64,000 bases of DNA from Impatiens glandulifera (lineage: Eukaryota > Streptophyta > Magnoliopsida > Ericales > Balsaminaceae): the NCBI RefSeq assembly GCF_907164915.1, contig NC_061868.1, positions 45,445,689 to 45,509,688 of the forward strand. Reading direction: 5' to 3'. Both the position numbers and the translations under genes were made by a program. Of the stretch, positions 11,740 through 22,132 are shown one piece after another. The notes below the pieces were generated by a model that had not been told where the DNA came from, searched no databases, and saw only the letters and a program-made list of their open reading frames with translations. The stretch's first letter is position 1, and each line of letters starts with the position of its first letter.

Positions 11740-12333
11740 AATATGGGAAGGGAATGAAGAAACAAATGATCATCTTTTTAAGAATTGTTTATTTGCCTCA
11801 AAACTTTGAAATAAATTTGCAAAAAATATAGAGATGATCAGATTCCCAGAAGACTAGAAAGAAATCAAGGAAGTGGCTATGAAGAAAACGAATGACACCA
11901 AGTTTAAGTCAAAGATTTTCAAATGCGAATTCGGCTTAACAATTTACAACATATGGCGGGAGAGAAACGCGAAGGCATTCTCGAGTAATCGAAGAAGTCT
12001 GGAGCAGACCTAGGATGATATTGTAACTAGTTGTAAAGCGAACATTCAGACGTGGAGAAGAGCCCCGAAAAACGAACAGAATTTGAACATCTACATGAAC
12101 TGGAATGTATCATATCAGAAAGTCTCCAAAGACGCTGTTTTTTTTAGCGAGATAAACACAATTTAAAGTTGTTTGTAATTTCGATAATAATTTGTAATTC
12201 ATTTGTTTTTAGATCGTAACGAACTAAATTTTTATAGGCTTGTCTAGGAAAATACAGAAACTCATTTGTTTTTTTCCTCGTTTTTGAGAATTTTTAATAA
12301 AATAACGTTAAGTCGTTTTTTCAAAAAAAAAAA
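11740..12333 (+). pseudogene. LINE 3' end: broken zinc-binding (zf-RVT-like) domain plus poly(A)
   Basis: From about 11753 the forward frame reads NEETNDHLFKNCLFAS, then further on GLTIYNIWRERNAKAFS. This is the His/Cys zinc-binding tail that follows reverse transcriptase in plant LINEs and related pseudogenes. The frame has several stops, some at expected Trp positions (TGA, TAG). It is followed by about 200 bp of 3' UTR and a poly(A) run at about 12319-12333. The upstream endonuclease and RT domains are absent, the usual 5' truncation of LINE insertions. Confidence 0.75.
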
Positions 12334-12704
12334 AATTGTTATAATATAAAAATTATTTATATTTTAAATAAAATTATAATAAAACAACTTAATAGTACCT
12401 TTTAACGATTTATATGTTTGATTCTTTATATGTATTTAATAATTAATATTATTTTTTATTTTATTTATCACATTACTTAATTTATTAATTAAATATTTTT
12501 TATTTTAAATTACTAAATTTTATTTTATTAATAAATATATTAATATCTTTTAATTTTTTTTTTTAAATCCAAATCTTCAAAATAATCACAAAGCATAATT
12601 TTTGTAAATAAAAAAGTTTTTTTTGGAAAATCCCCGTCCAAACAGGACCTTAATTTTAAATATTATTAAATTGCTTAAATTAAAAAAATAATATATTTTA
12701 AAAC

Positions 12705-13799
12705 GGGAAGAATGGCAATTTTATCACTAAACTATAATGTAATATTCACGTATATCACTCAATTAATTTTAGTTCGCTCATACCACTAAAGTTGAAATTA
12801 ATATTTATCTATGTCACTACTCCACCAAACCTCTAACCCCGTTAAGTTTTTGTTAAATGAAACGACATGTGGAATTGACATGTCATCTTTTTCAATTAAT
12901 ATATTGACATATCATCTTTTTTAATTAATATATATTATATATTTATTTATTTAAAATTCTAAATAATAAAACATTTACAAAGTCATTAATAATTTCCTTC
13001 TCCTGCCCTAATTAACTAAACCCACCATTCTTCTTCTCCGATTCTTGTTCTTCAAAGGATTCGATTTCTCAAATAAAGGAACCGAAGGGAGACTGACGAG
13101 TTAGCGAGAGAATTGAGGGCAATGTGAGATGAGATTTTAATTTCAGAACCCTACCACGACGAACTTTAACATTTAGCTGAGCCTTAGAACAATGATGACT
13201 GGTAACAAGTTTACAAATCTTCTTCTTTCTGTTAAAGGCTTATTTCTGAATTATTGTTTTTGTTCTCTTCCTATATGTTTCCTTATCTCTTTAGAGTTTG
13301 TTCTCCTTTCCCTTCCTATATTTCTGGTTTATTATTCTATTTTAAAAAGATGAATCTATCTGATTGATTAGAGTTTATATTATCAACAAGAATGCATTAT
13401 CATGATAGTATTTATTTATCTCTGTTTTATAAAGGTGAATCTATTTGATTTATTAGGTGAATCAGAGAAGAAAAATTGTGGGTTTAGTTAATTAGGGCAG
13501 GAGAAGGAAATTATTAATGACTTTGTAAATGTTTTATTATTTAGAATTTTAAATAAATAAAAAAATATATAATATATATTAATTAAAAAATATGACATGT
13601 CAATATATTAATTAAAAATTTTGACATGTTAATTCCACTTGTCGTCTCATTTAATAGAAACTTAACGGGGAGGTTTGGTGGAGTAGTGACATAAATGAAT
13701 ATTATTTTCAATTTCAGTGGTATGAGCGAACAAAAATTAGTTCAGTGATATACGTGAATATTCTATTATAGTTCAGTGATAAAATTGACGTTCTTCCCC
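12705..13799. mobile_element. Mutator-type long-TIR element with an apparent captured exon (Pack-MULE-like)
   Basis: Arms of about 320 bp (12705-13020 and 13470-13799) are complementary over their full length, beginning GGGAAGAATGGCAATTTTAT on the left. The flanks are a perfect 9-bp direct duplication, TTTTAAAAC, at 12696-12704 and 13800-13808, diagnostic for MULE insertion. Between the arms lies about 450 bp unlike the arms. It has a 5'-UTR-like stretch, an ATG at 13192 and, after 10 bases (MMT...), a good donor GTAACAAG at 13202, then T-rich intron-like DNA. This looks like a promoter-proximal fragment taken from a host gene. No transposase is present, so the element is non-autonomous. Confidence 0.8.
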
Positions 13800-14077
13800 T
13801 TTTAAAACAAGTTATATTGAGATATTAATTTATATTATTATTAATATTCTTAGATTGGATTCATTATATTTTTAAATATAATTATTAATTTATATTAATA
13901 TTATTAAAATGCGATTTGATTCATCCCATATTTATATATACTTATTTATTTATATTGTTATAATTTTGCTTTAGTGTAGTTAAATCTAACCTATTTCTTA
14001 AATATATTTATTTATTAAGTTGGATTCAATATATCCTATCATTTGGGTTTATATTTAAAAATATTATATATATATAT

Positions 14078-15372
14078 TGTTAGATAAAATAAGACCGGTT
14101 CAAATAAACCTAACTTAAATAAACTTTCCATGCAGGAACAAGGAACCGAACCGGAACCGGCTAAAGAAAACTAACCGGTCAAGCTACCAAACCGATCAAG
14201 AATACTTGGAACGTGACCGCACAAAGAAAGGATCGGCCAAAGCTTAAAACCAGAATCATCAAACAACCGATTATCCACAAGGCAGAAGAATAACCGGAAG
14301 AAGTCCGGTTACATCACTCATACCAAAAGCCTTTCGGTTAGGTCAAATGACCGACCAGCACAAGAAGACAATTCGGGTATCTGTTGAGAACGATATCAAA
14401 TGAACAGACTAAACACTTCCATATTCATGCAAGTCTGAGGAAAGACTGTAGGCTGCAGAAGACAGTACTACCGGATATTTCCACTTCGGGATAAGACAGA
14501 AAGGAAATCTTCCAAGTACAGACAACTGTACAACAGACAGTGCCTACATCAAGTAAAAGACAAACCCGGCAGGTTTGTCTTACACACCGGAAGAACAGAC
14601 CGACAGGTCTGAGACAGAATACCAGCTCTGAGGTTGACCATCAGGTCTGAGGAAGCGACCGCAGGTCTGAACCTCTGAAACACTGAATCACTACACCTCT
14701 GTTCAGCCAATCAGATTCAAGGAAGTGAAATATGACCGTTGGCATATTTCACCTATAAAATGAGGCAGTTGCAGAAGAGTAAATGCGGGATATACATCGG
14801 GATAACGAGCGCTAAGAGCACTTACTACAAGTGATAAGAGTGTGCTGTTTTAGAAAGCCTAAGTGTTAAAAGTTAAAGTGTGTTTTACAATTTCGGTGTA
14901 AATTGTAAGAGTGTTATCGAGCAGGAAATAAGACTCGATCGGTTTGTACTTGTATTCCTTAGTGAATATCCTTCTCGCGGTTTCGAGAGGAAGGGGTGAC
15001 GTAGGAGTTTTATCTCCGAACATCCATAAAATCTGTCTGGTTATTTACTGTCTGCCGGTTTCATTACTTAACCGATCTATACCACTATAACTGACTTAAT
15101 CCTATCCAAGCCGAATTTCCAGGTTACCAAAGTCGACCCATCAAATTTCAAACCTCCATTATACAATACCGTTTCTGACTGTCATACAAGCGTACCGCTT
15201 CAACCTGAAAGCAAACCTCTTCCGTGCTTGAACCTAGTTCAAGGGTTTGTGACAGGTTGTGTAGTATTGAAACCCCGGTGTTAATCTCTAACCGGATTAA
15301 CCACCACCATTCGAGGGTGAACCGCTTACCGGTCCAACCCCCGGTTCCCCAGCGGCGACCTAGATCCTAACA
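14078..15372 (+). mobile_element. Solo LTR of an LTR retrotransposon
   Basis: The 1295-bp block starts TGTTAG and ends CTAACA, the inverted TG...CA termini of an LTR. It is flanked by TATAT on both sides, a possible 5-bp duplication, although it lies in TA-rich DNA and is therefore weak evidence. The base composition is much higher in GC than the surroundings and rich in CCGGTT/AACCGG motifs. A TATA box is at 14754. No primer-binding site, gag or pol follows on either side, so this is a recombined solo LTR. Copia or Gypsy origin cannot be decided without internal domains. Confidence 0.82.
14754..14760 (+). promoter_or_regulatory. TATA box of the solo LTR
   Basis: TATAAAA follows CACC and precedes TGAGGCAG, about 677 bp into the LTR, in the position expected for the U3/R boundary. 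Confidence 0.55.
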
Positions 15373-15879
15373 TATATATATATATATATATTTAAAAATA
15401 TGGTAAAGTTAATTATATTTCTTTATAATTTATGTTAGTTTGTCAGCACTCAAATTGGAGTAACTCAATTTATTAATTTAAATAAATAATAATTAAAATA
15501 AATAATAAAGAAAATAAAAAAATAATTAGAATAATTATTTTATTAATTAAAATAAAAGTTAAAATAAATTAAATAATTTGAGATTAATTTTGTATTCATT
15601 TTATTCAAATTAATTTTAAAAATAGATCAAATAAATTAAATAATTAATTTAAAATGAATATTGTCTTTGTCTCAAATTTAATCTTTTGCATTCTCAAACG
15701 ACTTACTAAGGTTATAAATAAATAGTCTCCCTGAGGGAAATTTGATGGAATAACCCTCATAAGAGGGGAATTTCCACTTTTAACATGTGTTTAATAAGTT
15801 TATCATTTTTGACCTTTTGCCAAGGCAAAAGGTCAGTTTTACCCTTTATTAAAAAAAAAAAAAAAAATTTAATTCAGTA

Positions 15880-16110
15880 GTGCGCATTTCAGTTACTGAA
15901 ATGTCACTATCTTCACCCATTTCCCTCCTCTCCACCAACCGTCCTTTCCCCGTCCTTCCTTCATCAAGGTTCTTCATCATCAAGCTTCCTTCATCAAGGT
16001 TCTTCATCATCAAGCTTCCTTCATCATCAAGCTTCCTTCATCATCAACGGATCCTTCCTTCATCATCGACGATCGTCTTCAACATTCAGGTTAGACGTTC
16101 GTCGTTTTAG
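15880..16110 (+). repeat. Short CT-rich direct repeats inside the left TIR of the Ulp1 element
   Basis: A 30-bp unit containing TTCTTCATCATCAAGCTTCC is repeated twice and a half between about 15956 and 16045, followed by CATTCAG/GTTAGACG, which looks like an exon-intron boundary. A forward frame of 76 codons is open, but it is low-complexity Ser/Leu/Phe and I do not regard it as a gene. It could be a 5' leader captured from a host gene. Confidence 0.4.
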
Positions 16111-16224
16111 GGTTTTGTTGTTTAGAGTCTAGGATGTAGGTTAGGTCATGGAATAATGGTTTTAGAGCTTGGCTGATTTGTTTTACAGTGAAATATACAT
16201 CCGACGAAGGTGACGAAGGCGACA

Positions 16225-16435
16225 GTGCATCTGTCGCAGGCGACAGATGCATTTTCCTCCTTGCATTTTCCTCCCTGCATTTTCCTCCTTGCAATTATCA
16301 CTGACTGGTCACTGTCACTGACTTCGTTGAATTTTTTTCAATTGCAGATCACATGAATGTTGGTGTTTTTCTACTCTTTGATGGAGATGCACTGTCGCAG
16401 GCGGGAAATGCATCTGGCGCATGCGACAGATGCAT
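16225..16435. repeat. Palindromic 21-bp minisatellite, left block
   Basis: Copies of TGCATCTGTCGC and its complement GCGACAGATGCA occur at about 16226-16252 and 16388-16436, downstream of the Ulp1 stop codon. Each full unit contains the perfect palindrome CTGTCGC-(CAGG centre variants)-GCGACAG. Confidence 0.75.
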
Positions 16436-16568
16436 TTCATTTATGTTTTGTGCTTAATTATATATACTATATTATATTTGAATTCAAAATAGCAAACTAA
16501 ATTACATTCAAAAATAAATACATAAGGTTTACATTCAAAAATATACATAGCTAAATTATGTCCATTTT

Positions 16569-18358
16569 CTATGGGTCTATTATATGGTGGAACAACCTAA
16601 CTGCCCATTTTTGTCTCCAAAAAACAATGTTCTCTGATGTCACAGCTGATATATCCAATTTTGCAGTAAGGTACTCCAAATACATGATTGTAAAAAGACC
16701 ACAGTCTCCACTCTTCGTGCACTTGGGGACTCTTGGGTGTGGTATTACAACATATGACATTCCTTCCAAACTGAACTTAGGATACTTGATCCTGTCAAAC
16801 TCGGTCGTTCCAAATAGAAAGAGATATGGAATCATTTTACATAGTGGTTTCATGAACTTGTCATATTGATTCTTTTTGATAAATCCTTGTTCGCAGTCAT
16901 AAACATTGATGCACCAATCTTGTAGTTGCACCTCACAAAGGACCCAATGTTTCATATTAAGATTCATAGGGAAATATATCTTATCTACAATCATCCAAGA
17001 AGTCATCAATTTTTCTTCATCACCCCTGAAATATTCCATCAAGTCATCGTCGAATGTGTATGTTTGTGGATTTTTGGAGAACTTTGAATAACGTAACGAC
17101 AACCTCGTAGAGACATTACAGTCACATATTGAGAAATCCATCGGTTGATAAGTCTTGGGAAAATTGGCAACTCTTTTTTTAAGAATGTAATATGCTGCAT
17201 CTATCTCCTGCGACAGATTCGAGAAAATGAAGTAAGCACAGAGCATCGAATGAATTAAGCACAGAACATGAAGAGAAATAGCAGGAAATGCATCTGTCGC
17301 AGGCGACAGTGCATCTGTCGCAGGCGACAGTGCATCTGTCGCAGACGACGATGCATCTGTCGCATGCGCCAGATGCATTTCCCGCCTGCGACAGATGCAC
17401 TTCCTGCTATTTCTCTTTAACCTCCTGTTAATACAATACCCAAAATACAGTTTCAACAACAAAAACTTACCTGATCATGTAGCCAATTCTGAGGCCTCAA
17501 CATTCTGTTAAACAATTCTCGACCAGCATGGAAAAGAACCAGATTTATTTTGTCATCATCCTCCAGCTTCATCCATTGTTTCAAATCATCCAACAGTTCA
17601 CTATCATAATCTAAAAGAGGATTTACAGTTACTAGATCAATGAGTTTAAAGGATTTTCCATTAGGATCTGTATAGTTCCCCAATTGTGTGGACCTCTTCT
17701 TTCTCCGAAAACTCTGTCCCTGAAATCTTGTTGGAGTCAATACCAATACATCATCATCCTTCTTCTTTCCCAACTCAGCCTCTTCATCAGTCTTCTTTCC
17801 CATGTCATCCTCTTCATCATTCTTCTTTCCCATGTCAGCCTCTTCATTCATCTTCCTTTTCTTGCCCAACCTATTTTTGGCCAAAACTACCTTCCTCTTC
17901 TTCTTCGTGGCCAATTCTTTCTTTCCCAACTCAACATTCTTATCAACAACAGCTGCAGCCTCTTCATCTTTGTTTACATTCTGCTCGGCTTCTTTGTTGA
18001 TCTCCAAACCATCAACAACCTCTTCATCAACAGCCTCTTCAACTTTGTTTTCAGCCTCTTCAACTTTGTTTTCATTCTGCTCGGCTTCATTGTTGATCTC
18101 CAAACCATCAACAGCCTCTTCATCAACAGCCTCTTCAACTTTGTTTTCAGGCTCTTCAACTTTGTTTTCATTCTGCTCGGCTTCATTGTTGATCTCCAAA
18201 CCATCAACAGCCTCTTCATCAACAGCCTCTTCATCATCAATTTCAACAACAGCAGTTTCAACAGTTTCAACAGCTTCTTTGTTCATCTCTAAACCATCAA
18301 CAGCATAAGCATCCTTGTTTTGATCATCATCAACAACAGCTTCTTTGTTGATCTCCAA
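16569..18358 (-). pseudogene. Ulp1-like cysteine protease (C48) part of the transposon gene, frame-broken from its N-terminal half
   Basis: The upstream exon is open from about 18358 to 17471 and joins in phase 0, across intron 17470-17208 (donor GTAAGT, acceptor CTGTCGCAG), to exon 17207-16569. The first part is an acidic repeat region (VDGLEINNEAEQNENKVEE repeats), then a basic stretch and FHAGRELFNRMLRPQNWLHDQ. The second exon continues EIDAAYYILKKR and holds the protease triad: His in MKHWVLCEV, Asp in NVYDCEQ, Cys in SGDCGLFTIMYLEYL. The oxyanion Gln of Ulp1 proteases, six residues before the Cys, appears to be Cys here (VPKCTKSGDCG), so activity is doubtful. The frame is not continuous with the DUF1985 half at 18409-20175 because of a 140-bp duplication. 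There is no ATG at the left edge of this open frame. Confidence 0.75.
17285..17400. repeat. Palindromic 21-bp minisatellite, intron block
   Basis: About five units of GCATCTGTCGCAGGCGACAG lie wholly inside the single intron (17208-17470) of the Ulp1 part. The intron's own 3' splice site reads CTGTCGCAG, the same as a half-unit of the repeat. Confidence 0.85.
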
Positions 18359-18552
18359 ACCATCAACAGCAGAAGAATCTTTGTCATCATCAACAACAGC
18401 AGCATTGTTTATGAATCTTTGTTGATCTCTAAACCATCAACAGCAGAAGCATCCTTATTTTGATCATCATCAACAACAGCTTCTTTGTTGATCTCCAAAC
18501 CATCAACAGCAGAAGAATCTTTGTCATCATCAACAACAGCAGCATTGTTTAT
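18301..18552. repeat. 140-bp-offset tandem duplication that breaks the transposon gene frame
   Basis: 18301-18412 and 18441-18552 are the same over 112 bp with two differences. The offset of 140 bp is not a multiple of three, so the second copy reads in another frame and a TAA at 18409-18411 closes the first. Confidence 0.8.
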
Positions 18553-20175
18553 CATCTCCAAACCATCAACAACAGCATCCTCCAACCCAACATCATCATT
18601 GGTTATCATCTCCAAACCATCAACAACAGCATCCTCCAACCCAACATCATTCATATCAGCAGCATCTTCTTTTTCATTCGGCAGATCATCAACATCATCA
18701 TTCTCATCAGCAACATCTTTGTTGATTTCCAAATCCTTCTCCACATCATTCATATCAGTAGCAGCAACAGCATCCTCCAACCCAACATCATTCATATCAG
18801 CAGCAGAAACATCATTCTTTTGTTGTTTTATTTCATCCAATAATTGGATTATGTGTTTGAACATAACCCGTTGATCCTCTTTCATTACCTTCATTTCAGT
18901 TTTCAGCTCCTTCACATCCCTTGTCAACTCCTTCACATCCTTTGTAAGCTCATCAAACTTGTCATCATTCTGGGCTTTAGTCACCGGATTGTCAAACTTG
19001 TCTTGCCTAGTAGGAGAACTGTCTTCTTTCTTTTGAGGACTCGTTGCTGAAGGGACATGGGTTGATTCACGAGTAGTAGACCGAGAGCTGTCTTCGCTAG
19101 ATTCATCACTAGACTCGATCATCTTAATTGCTGTCCTTTTAATTGTTCTCCTCTTGGGCGTTTGTTTGGGAGTACCATCTTCATTCTTTCTCTTCCTACC
19201 ATCCACCTCAAATAAATCATCATAAATGTAATCTCCCATTTCTTCAAAGTCATCCCCACAGTAGTTCCTCTTCTCTTCCTCAGACTCATGAATCTTGTTA
19301 AAGACATTGCATTTGAAAAGGGCATTGGATACCTCTTGGCTAGTGTTGGTGTTGCTTCTGGAGGCTGTAAAAAGTAATATCCTTGGGCATGTATGTTTTT
19401 CCTCGATCATATCCGCAAATTTGGGGACAAATGTCTTCATAACCAAATATGTCCAAACTTGGAAGGCTATGGCGAAGCCACTAATAGTATAAGCAACATC
19501 ACAGTTCCCCTTGCAAGTTTCCTTCTTCTCCACATATAGCTGCCGAAGATGTTTCATGTCCTTGTCAATACCCTTCAAAGTTGAATTGAATGACACCTTT
19601 CCCCATGGAAATTGAAGGAACATTTCCATATCCTCCACCATGCTGAAGATCTTCAAACATACCCTCTTCCTATTATCAGATCCAAAGAGACACTGGTAGA
19701 TAAGGTTGATGAGCCCAAGCTTCCATGCATCTTCCTTCTCAGAGCAGTTGAGGAAAACACTTTGAACATCTGTCACTTTAACAACTGTTTTGCCACCAAA
19801 GTATTTATGGACTAGAGGTGGAATTTCTTCAGCGTTCCAGTTTTCAATGACAGGAAATCTTCCAAAATTTAGGCCTGTTACCAAGGCATATTCCTTCATG
19901 CCCCAGTAAAGCTGCTGACCATTGACTAAGAAGCTTATTCCCTTCGAATTGGAGCTGCTTTTCCTGATCAACATCTGGTGGATTATTGTTCCTGAGAAAA
20001 TGACAGTCGGGGCTTTCAATAGATACTGAAATTGACTCTTCATAGCCCTTTCCATAAGACCAAAGTGATTAAACTTGTCCTTGGTCTTTAACAAGCAGGT
20101 GCAAGTAGATTTCCATGAAACACGTCCAGGAAAGTTCTCAATTACAGTTTTGTTTTTGCATTTGGTTGGTGCCAT
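18409..20175 (-). CDS. DUF1985-domain N-terminal half of the transposon Ulp1 gene
   Basis: An open frame of 588 codons from the ATG at 20175 (MAPTKCKN), directly after a TTTTTTGCAG acceptor-like site, so the gene probably has a 5'-UTR intron reaching back to a GTGAGT donor near 20643. Residues of about 50-200 carry the DUF1985 signature seen beside Ulp1 domains in plant transposons (ISFLVNGQQLYWGMKEYALV, then GLNFGRFPVIENW). A basic segment with RKRKN and KRRTIKRT follows, a possible nuclear signal. Then comes a coiled-coil-like ELTKDVKELTRDVKELK, then acidic Asp/Val/Asn repeats. It ends at a TAA created by a tandem duplication; the ancestral frame continued into the protease part. It may be expressed as a truncated protein or be dead. 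Confidence 0.7.
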   Translation of the reverse strand: MAPTKCKNKTVIENFPGRVSWKSTCTCLLKTKDKFNHFGLMERAMKSQFQYLLKAPTVIFSGTIIHQMLIRKSSSNSKGISFLVNGQQLYWGMKEYALVTGLNFGRFPVIENWNAEEIPPLVHKYFGGKTVVKVTDVQSVFLNCSEKEDAWKLGLINLIYQCLFGSDNRKRVCLKIFSMVEDMEMFLQFPWGKVSFNSTLKGIDKDMKHLRQLYVEKKETCKGNCDVAYTISGFAIAFQVWTYLVMKTFVPKFADMIEEKHTCPRILLFTASRSNTNTSQEVSNALFKCNVFNKIHESEEEKRNYCGDDFEEMGDYIYDDLFEVDGRKRKNEDGTPKQTPKRRTIKRTAIKMIESSDESSEDSSRSTTRESTHVPSATSPQKKEDSSPTRQDKFDNPVTKAQNDDKFDELTKDVKELTRDVKELKTEMKVMKEDQRVMFKHIIQLLDEIKQQKNDVSAADMNDVGLEDAVAATDMNDVEKDLEINKDVADENDDVDDLPNEKEDAADMNDVGLEDAVVDGLEMITNDDVGLEDAVVDGLEMINNAAVVDDDKDSSAVDGLEINKEAVVDDDQNKDASAVDGLEINKDS

Positions 20176-20240
20176 CTGCAAAAAATCAATAAGTCAGAAT
20201 AATGAAAGTAAATACCACTAATTTAAAGGAAATATGACAT

Positions 20241-20440
20241 TTTTCGCAGACGACAGTGCATCTGTCGCAGACGACAGATGCATCTGTCGCAGACGACAGA
20301 TGCATCTGTCGCAGGCGAATAGTATATTCTTCCTGCGACAGATGCACTGTCGTCTGCGACAGATGCACTGTCGCCTGCGACAGATGCACTGTCGCCTGCG
20401 ACAGATGCACTGTCGCCTGCGAAAATGCATCGTCGCCATC
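20241..20440. repeat. Palindromic 21-bp minisatellite, 5' block arranged as an inverted pair of arrays
   Basis: Three to four units in one orientation (20250-20318) and four to five in the other (20335-20425) face each other around a short unique centre (GAATAGTATATTC). Every unit is itself near-palindromic. The block lies upstream of the DUF1985 start codon, in the probable 5'-UTR intron. Confidence 0.85.
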
Positions 20441-20639
20441 GACAATAAACCCAAAACCCTGCAACAGCCTTCGCCAGAAGCATTTTAAACCCAAAACTAA
20501 ACCTAAACAATAAACCTAAACAATAAACACTACCTAAACCTAAACACATACCTAAACCTAAACAATACCCTAAACCATTCCTCCATTATAGCATGCATGG
20601 ATATAAAACGGAGAACTAGGATAGAAACGGGGAAGATAA

Positions 20640-20882
20640 ACTCACATTCGACGTATTTGAGTTGAGATTCTCGTCGGGGGCTCTTGTTTGTCGTCGGAGC
20701 TCGTCGGGGTTCGAGGGAGGGTTCGAGGGAGAGGACGTCGTCGATGTTTCGGGGGCTCTTCGGCGTCGTCGTCGTCTTCGGGGTTGATCAGTCGTCTTCG
20801 GGAAGTTGGAAACGAGAGAGAGGGAGTGAAAGGAGAACTGGGGAAAGGAAGACGGGGGAGAATGAAAATCAAATTTTTTTTT
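20640..20882 (-). promoter_or_regulatory. Probable promoter and 5'-UTR exon of the Ulp1 element gene
   Basis: A GC-rich, CG-repeat stretch between the right TIR and a GTGAGT donor (about 20643, minus strand). It is unlike the AT-rich surroundings. The minus frame is open for about 97 codons but is low-complexity (Pro, Arg, Ser) and continues from the TIR, so I treat it as leader, not protein. Confidence 0.4.
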
Positions 20883-21012
20883 TTTTTTTTTTTAATAAAG
20901 GGTAAAACTGACATTTTGCCTTGGCAAAAGGTCAAAAATGAAAAACTTATTAATCACCTGTTAAAAGTGGAAATTCCCCTCTTATGAGGGTTATTCCATC
21001 AAATTTCCCCTC

Positions 21013-21451
21013 CCAGACCACCAAGATGAAAAAGAAAAAAAAAAGTCTCAATGCATTAATCAAGCATAAACATATCCACCATTAAAATTTCTTCAAACTT
21101 TTTAATGTTTATAAATTTTTTATATATAAACTTTCTTAATCTAGGTGTTCTAAGATATCATTTTGTTATAATTCAACTTATTAATTCAAATTGATTTTTT
21201 TTTTCAGTTCAATATTGTCCAATTATTCAATTTCTTATTTGAATTTGATTCTAATTTTATTTCAAAGCTTTATATAAAAAAAAAAAATAAACCAATCAAA
21301 TTAAATAAAAATATTCAAATTGAATTATTGTTATTATCTGTTATTCAATTATTGTTTTATTGTCAAATCTAGAAATTGTGGTCTGATCTTAAATTTTTGT
21401 ATTTTTTTCTTTTTTGAGTTTTTTTAATTAAATGACACTAAGTTGTTTTCT

Positions 21452-21499
<48 letters not shown>

Positions 21500-22132
21500 T
21501 TGGATTTCTATTTTGAGTTTTACCTCAATAATAGTTATCCCAATAATTTAAGAACTAAAACTTTTCAATAAACTCAAAATTTTTTATTCTTGAATTTAGT
21601 TCAAACTTCTAGCTAGTCATGGTTTTATAATTTAATCAAATTCTAATGAGTATAAGCAAGCTATTTACAAACTAATGTTTTCAAATAAAAGCTTTATACA
21701 AATGTTGTGAAATAGAAATATATAATTAATCTAATAAGAAATATTAAATAACTTTATCCTAACTTGAGAATAGAATATATATCATTATCATCAAAGATGG
21801 CTAACAAAAACAGAGGCAAAAGAAAATTGGGTATGACCTAAAACCGCTGATCAGAGAAAGAGAAAAACAGAAGAAGGGAAGATGTTCTCGCCTACACGAA
21901 CTAACCGGGTCGACTGATCAGAGACGAATCGAAATCCTTCTATAGAGATAACAGAGTGTACAGGGAGCAAATATGTTAGAGAAAGTTATTTCTCTTTCTT
22001 TTTTTTATTAATGAAATGCCCTAATGGGATTTATTTTTGGTCAACCCAAACCATTAGAGCCGACCCCAATAAAAACTATAATTGTCGGACCTTCGTTGGT
22101 CGCTTTCTCGGTTGAACGATATCTCGGGACCA
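21013..22132. other. AT-rich spacer with a short LINE-like tail and an (AT)n run
   Basis: At about 21405-21455 the sequence TTTTGAGTTTTTTTAATTAAATGACACTAAGTTGTTTTCTCAAAA-like tail parallels the 3' end of the LINE relic at 12285-12330, so it is probably another truncated insertion. An (AT)n microsatellite of about 38 bp follows at 21458. No gene seen. Confidence 0.5.

Larger units (their letters stand above)
15733..21012 (-). mobile_element. Ulp1-carrying element with long terminal inverted repeats (non-autonomous MULE-like)
   Basis: The left end (about 15733-15855) and right end (about 20885-21012) are complementary over about 125 bp. They share TTTGATGGAATAACCCTCAT, TTTTTGACCTTTTGCCAAGG and the poly(A/T) block beyond TTTACCCTTTATT. 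The 5.3-kb interior encodes a DUF1985/Ulp1 gene on the minus strand and holds palindromic minisatellites. Long TIRs together with a C48 peptidase gene fit the Ulp1-bearing Mutator-like elements known in plants (for example Kaonashi-type). No MURA transposase frame is present. A clear 9-bp target duplication could not be found, as the flanking bases disagree, so the exact ends are uncertain by several bases. Confidence 0.75.

Noticed and set aside
17684..18308. Several long Ser/Phe/Leu-rich plus-strand frames
   Set aside because: They are the reverse strand of the acidic repeat region of the Ulp1 gene.
20234..20549. Open frames on both strands rich in Arg, Cys and Asp
   Set aside because: They arise from the palindromic 21-bp repeat, which is free of stops in several frames.
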